Assembly: GCF_050633145.1 (NCBI RefSeq)
Contig: NZ_JBOEFY010000037.1
Span: forward strand, 1-64,000
Source of the DNA: Kordia sp050633145
GTDB taxonomy: Bacteria > Bacteroidota > Bacteroidia > Flavobacteriales > Flavobacteriaceae
DNA: 64,000 nucleotides
Direction of reading: 5' to 3'
Shown: in pieces, positions 62,530 to 64,000 of the stretch
How positions within the stretch are numbered: position 1 is the first letter of the stretch
How the letters are laid out: the number at the start of each line of letters is the position of its first letter
The notes under the pieces: generated by a model
Seen by the model: only the letters and a program-made list of their open reading frames with translations
Told to the model about the DNA's origin: nothing
Database searches by the model: none
Made by a program: the position numbers and the translations under genes

Positions 62530-64000
62530 TTAGTTAATTACCCAAGAAATATAGTATTGCGATCCAATAGTACCAACTCCTGGCGCACTAACATATTCAT
62601 GTCCAAAAATGTTAGCTGCTCCTAATTTGAAAGTTGATTTCTTGTAACGATAGTTTATCTGGAAGTCAACTAATGAACGAGCCGATACAGTACCATCTGC
62701 AAAAGATGATTCCCAAAGGAAAGAGTCATTCCATCTCCAGTTGATATTAAATCCGAAGTTATCGAAAAGATTTCTGTTTCCAAAAGACGCCTTTACTTTA
62801 TGCTCTGGCGTGTTAAAGTTTGTTTCAAAATCTGGATCACTAGCCTGATCGAAGTCAAGTTTAGCATACGTATAGTTCACTCCAAAGTCATAATCTCCAA
62901 ATACTTTTGTGTTTGCTCCAATAGCAACTCCATACGAACTAATATCTGCAGTAGAGTTAGCATATAATTGGAAAGGTGTAAAGTCACCGTTAGCAGCTGC
63001 AATTAATGCATTTGGCGTAGGCGCTCCACCAACAGGAGTTAAATCTGTAATATCAGATAAATTCACATTACCGTAGTTAGGAACAATTACTGTTTTAGTT
63101 GCAATGAAATCTTTGTATTTATTATAATATGCACTTACATCTACAGAAATACCTTCATATACAATTCCACGATATCCAACTTCAAAAGCAGACACTTTTT
63201 CTGGACTTACAAAATCTACATTTGCTTGTTGTAGTAGCGCAGGGTTTGGTGCTCCAGCAGCTGCACTAGCTCCAAATGCTTGAAAAGATGATAATGTAAA
63301 AGAATTGTTGTAAGCATCATTACCAGAAAGCGTTACTACTCTGTCTAAACCAAAAGCTTCTAATCCAGCTGGGAAACTATTTGTAATAGGTCTAGTTGTA
63401 TAACGATCTAAGTTATCAGGCGCACCACCAACTAAAACTGCATTTCCAACATCTAAACCAATATATTGATCTTGTGTACTTGGGTTACGGAAACCTGTTT
63501 GGAAAGAAGCTCTAAAATTGTGTTTTTTATCCTCGTCTGGAGAATATACTAAAGAAACTCTTGGAGAAACGTTTCCGTCAAAGTTTTGCGCTTTGTCATA
63601 ACGAATAGAACCTGTGAATTTCATTTTATCTTCCATAAACTTTTTCTGAACTTGTACATACGCGCCATATTCATCATATTTAATTGGACCATCAGTATCT
63701 GTAAAGATTGTTCCTTGAGAATCTAATACATATTGACGGTACGAACCACCAACCTGAATATCGGCAACATCAATTAAATGTGAAAGGTTATAGTTTACAT
63801 CAGAATGATATAATTTTGTGTTATCAATAAACTTTGCTCCAGTTAGTAAATCTCCATCTGCAGTAACTACATTTAAAGCATTATTGAAACCTGTAGTTCC
63901 TGGCTGAAGACGACCTGTATCAGCCAAACCTCTAGCAAATGCGTGTGCTACATTAGCATCACCTGGTGTAACTCCTGGAATTGCTCCTGTGATTGCTCCT
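62530..64000 (-). CDS. TonB-dependent receptor, C-terminal part (gene runs off the window)
   Basis: At least 489 residues; the frame is open to the right edge, so this is the C-terminal barrel only. Alternating strands with aromatic girdles (FRASFQTGFRNPSTQDQYIG, EVGYRGIVYEGISVDVSAYY, VNYTYAKLDFDQASDPDF, KVKASFGNRNLFDNFGFNIN) and a terminal strand ending YYISWVIN are typical of TonB-dependent receptors of Bacteroidota. The plug and any carboxypeptidase-like domain lie outside. Substrate unknown. Confidence 0.88.
   Translation of the reverse strand, partial: GAITGAIPGVTPGDANVAHAFARGLADTGRLQPGTTGFNNALNVVTADGDLLTGAKFIDNTKLYHSDVNYNLSHLIDVADIQVGGSYRQYVLDSQGTIFTDTDGPIKYDEYGAYVQVQKKFMEDKMKFTGSIRYDKAQNFDGNVSPRVSLVYSPDEDKKHNFRASFQTGFRNPSTQDQYIGLDVGNAVLVGGAPDNLDRYTTRPITNSFPAGLEAFGLDRVVTLSGNDAYNNSFTLSSFQAFGASAAAGAPNPALLQQANVDFVSPEKVSAFEVGYRGIVYEGISVDVSAYYNKYKDFIATKTVIVPNYGNVNLSDITDLTPVGGAPTPNALIAAANGDFTPFQLYANSTADISSYGVAIGANTKVFGDYDFGVNYTYAKLDFDQASDPDFETNFNTPEHKVKASFGNRNLFDNFGFNINWRWNDSFLWESSFADGTVSARSLVDFQINYRYKKSTFKLGAANIFGHEYVSAPGVGTIGSQYYISWVIN

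Noticed and set aside
1..64000. tRNA, rRNA, CRISPR array, insertion sequence or replication origin
   Set aside because: None could be recognised by eye on either strand; no transposase-like protein is encoded.

Overview
The window is about 64 kb of AT-rich chromosome from a marine-type Flavobacteriaceae (Bacteroidota). The lineage call rests on gliding-motility genes gldE and gldD beside ssb and mutY, a huge secreted protein with a type IX secretion C-terminal sorting domain, the 29-residue ribosomal protein bTHX, an L21 protein with a Lys/Ala-rich extension, and many small peptides starting like MKK..LKSLSLNKK.IS. Such peptides are abundant in Kordia-like genomes; that genus is a guess, not a result.

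Layout. 0-5 kb: tyrosine recombinase, M3 metallopeptidase, a Cys-rich peptide precursor, rplU-rpmA. 5-12.5 kb: a catalytic/non-catalytic M16 protease pair, an EamA permease, and a probable metal-handling group (HMA lipoprotein with a Cys-repeat tail, CxxxC membrane protein, Met/His-rich beta-barrel). 12.6-18.4 kb: gldD, gldE, ssb and mutY on the minus strand, then HU, bTHX and RNase E/G on the plus strand. 18.4-23.2 kb: a three-gene cassette (TetR-isonitrile synthase fusion, TauD dioxygenase-UbiA prenyltransferase fusion, FAD oxidoreductase) flanked by two copies of the 3' end and terminator of the RNase E/G gene, as if inserted there. 23.4-36.7 kb: hydrolase, Crp-type regulator and AhpD-like gene; TPR protein; PP-loop enzyme; T9SS surface protein; recX; JmjC/cupin-like protein; bioB.

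36.8-46 kb: an accessory zone with six short leader-peptide genes, two membrane-spanning TPR/AraC-type regulators, a flotillin/NfeD pair and a ketoacyl synthase. 46-51.4 kb: phosphatase, bioA, bioD, a zinc-ribbon protein, bioF and a SanA-type protein. 51.5-55 kb: four tandem paralogous secreted proteins with duplicated terminators and a gene relic. 55-57 kb: atpC and atpD. 57.3-61.9 kb: an operon of ECF-like sigma factor, membrane TPR protein and TPR-CHAT protease. 62-64 kb: one more peptide precursor and the C-terminal part of a TonB-dependent receptor that runs off the window.

The strongest candidates for something undescribed are (1) the isonitrile/prenyl cassette with two fusions not usually seen in the family, bounded by a duplication of the RNase E/G gene end, and (2) nine dispersed GG-leader peptide genes without any modification enzyme in the window, two of them sharing a conserved two-block upstream region. 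All functions are read from motifs by eye; no database search was run.
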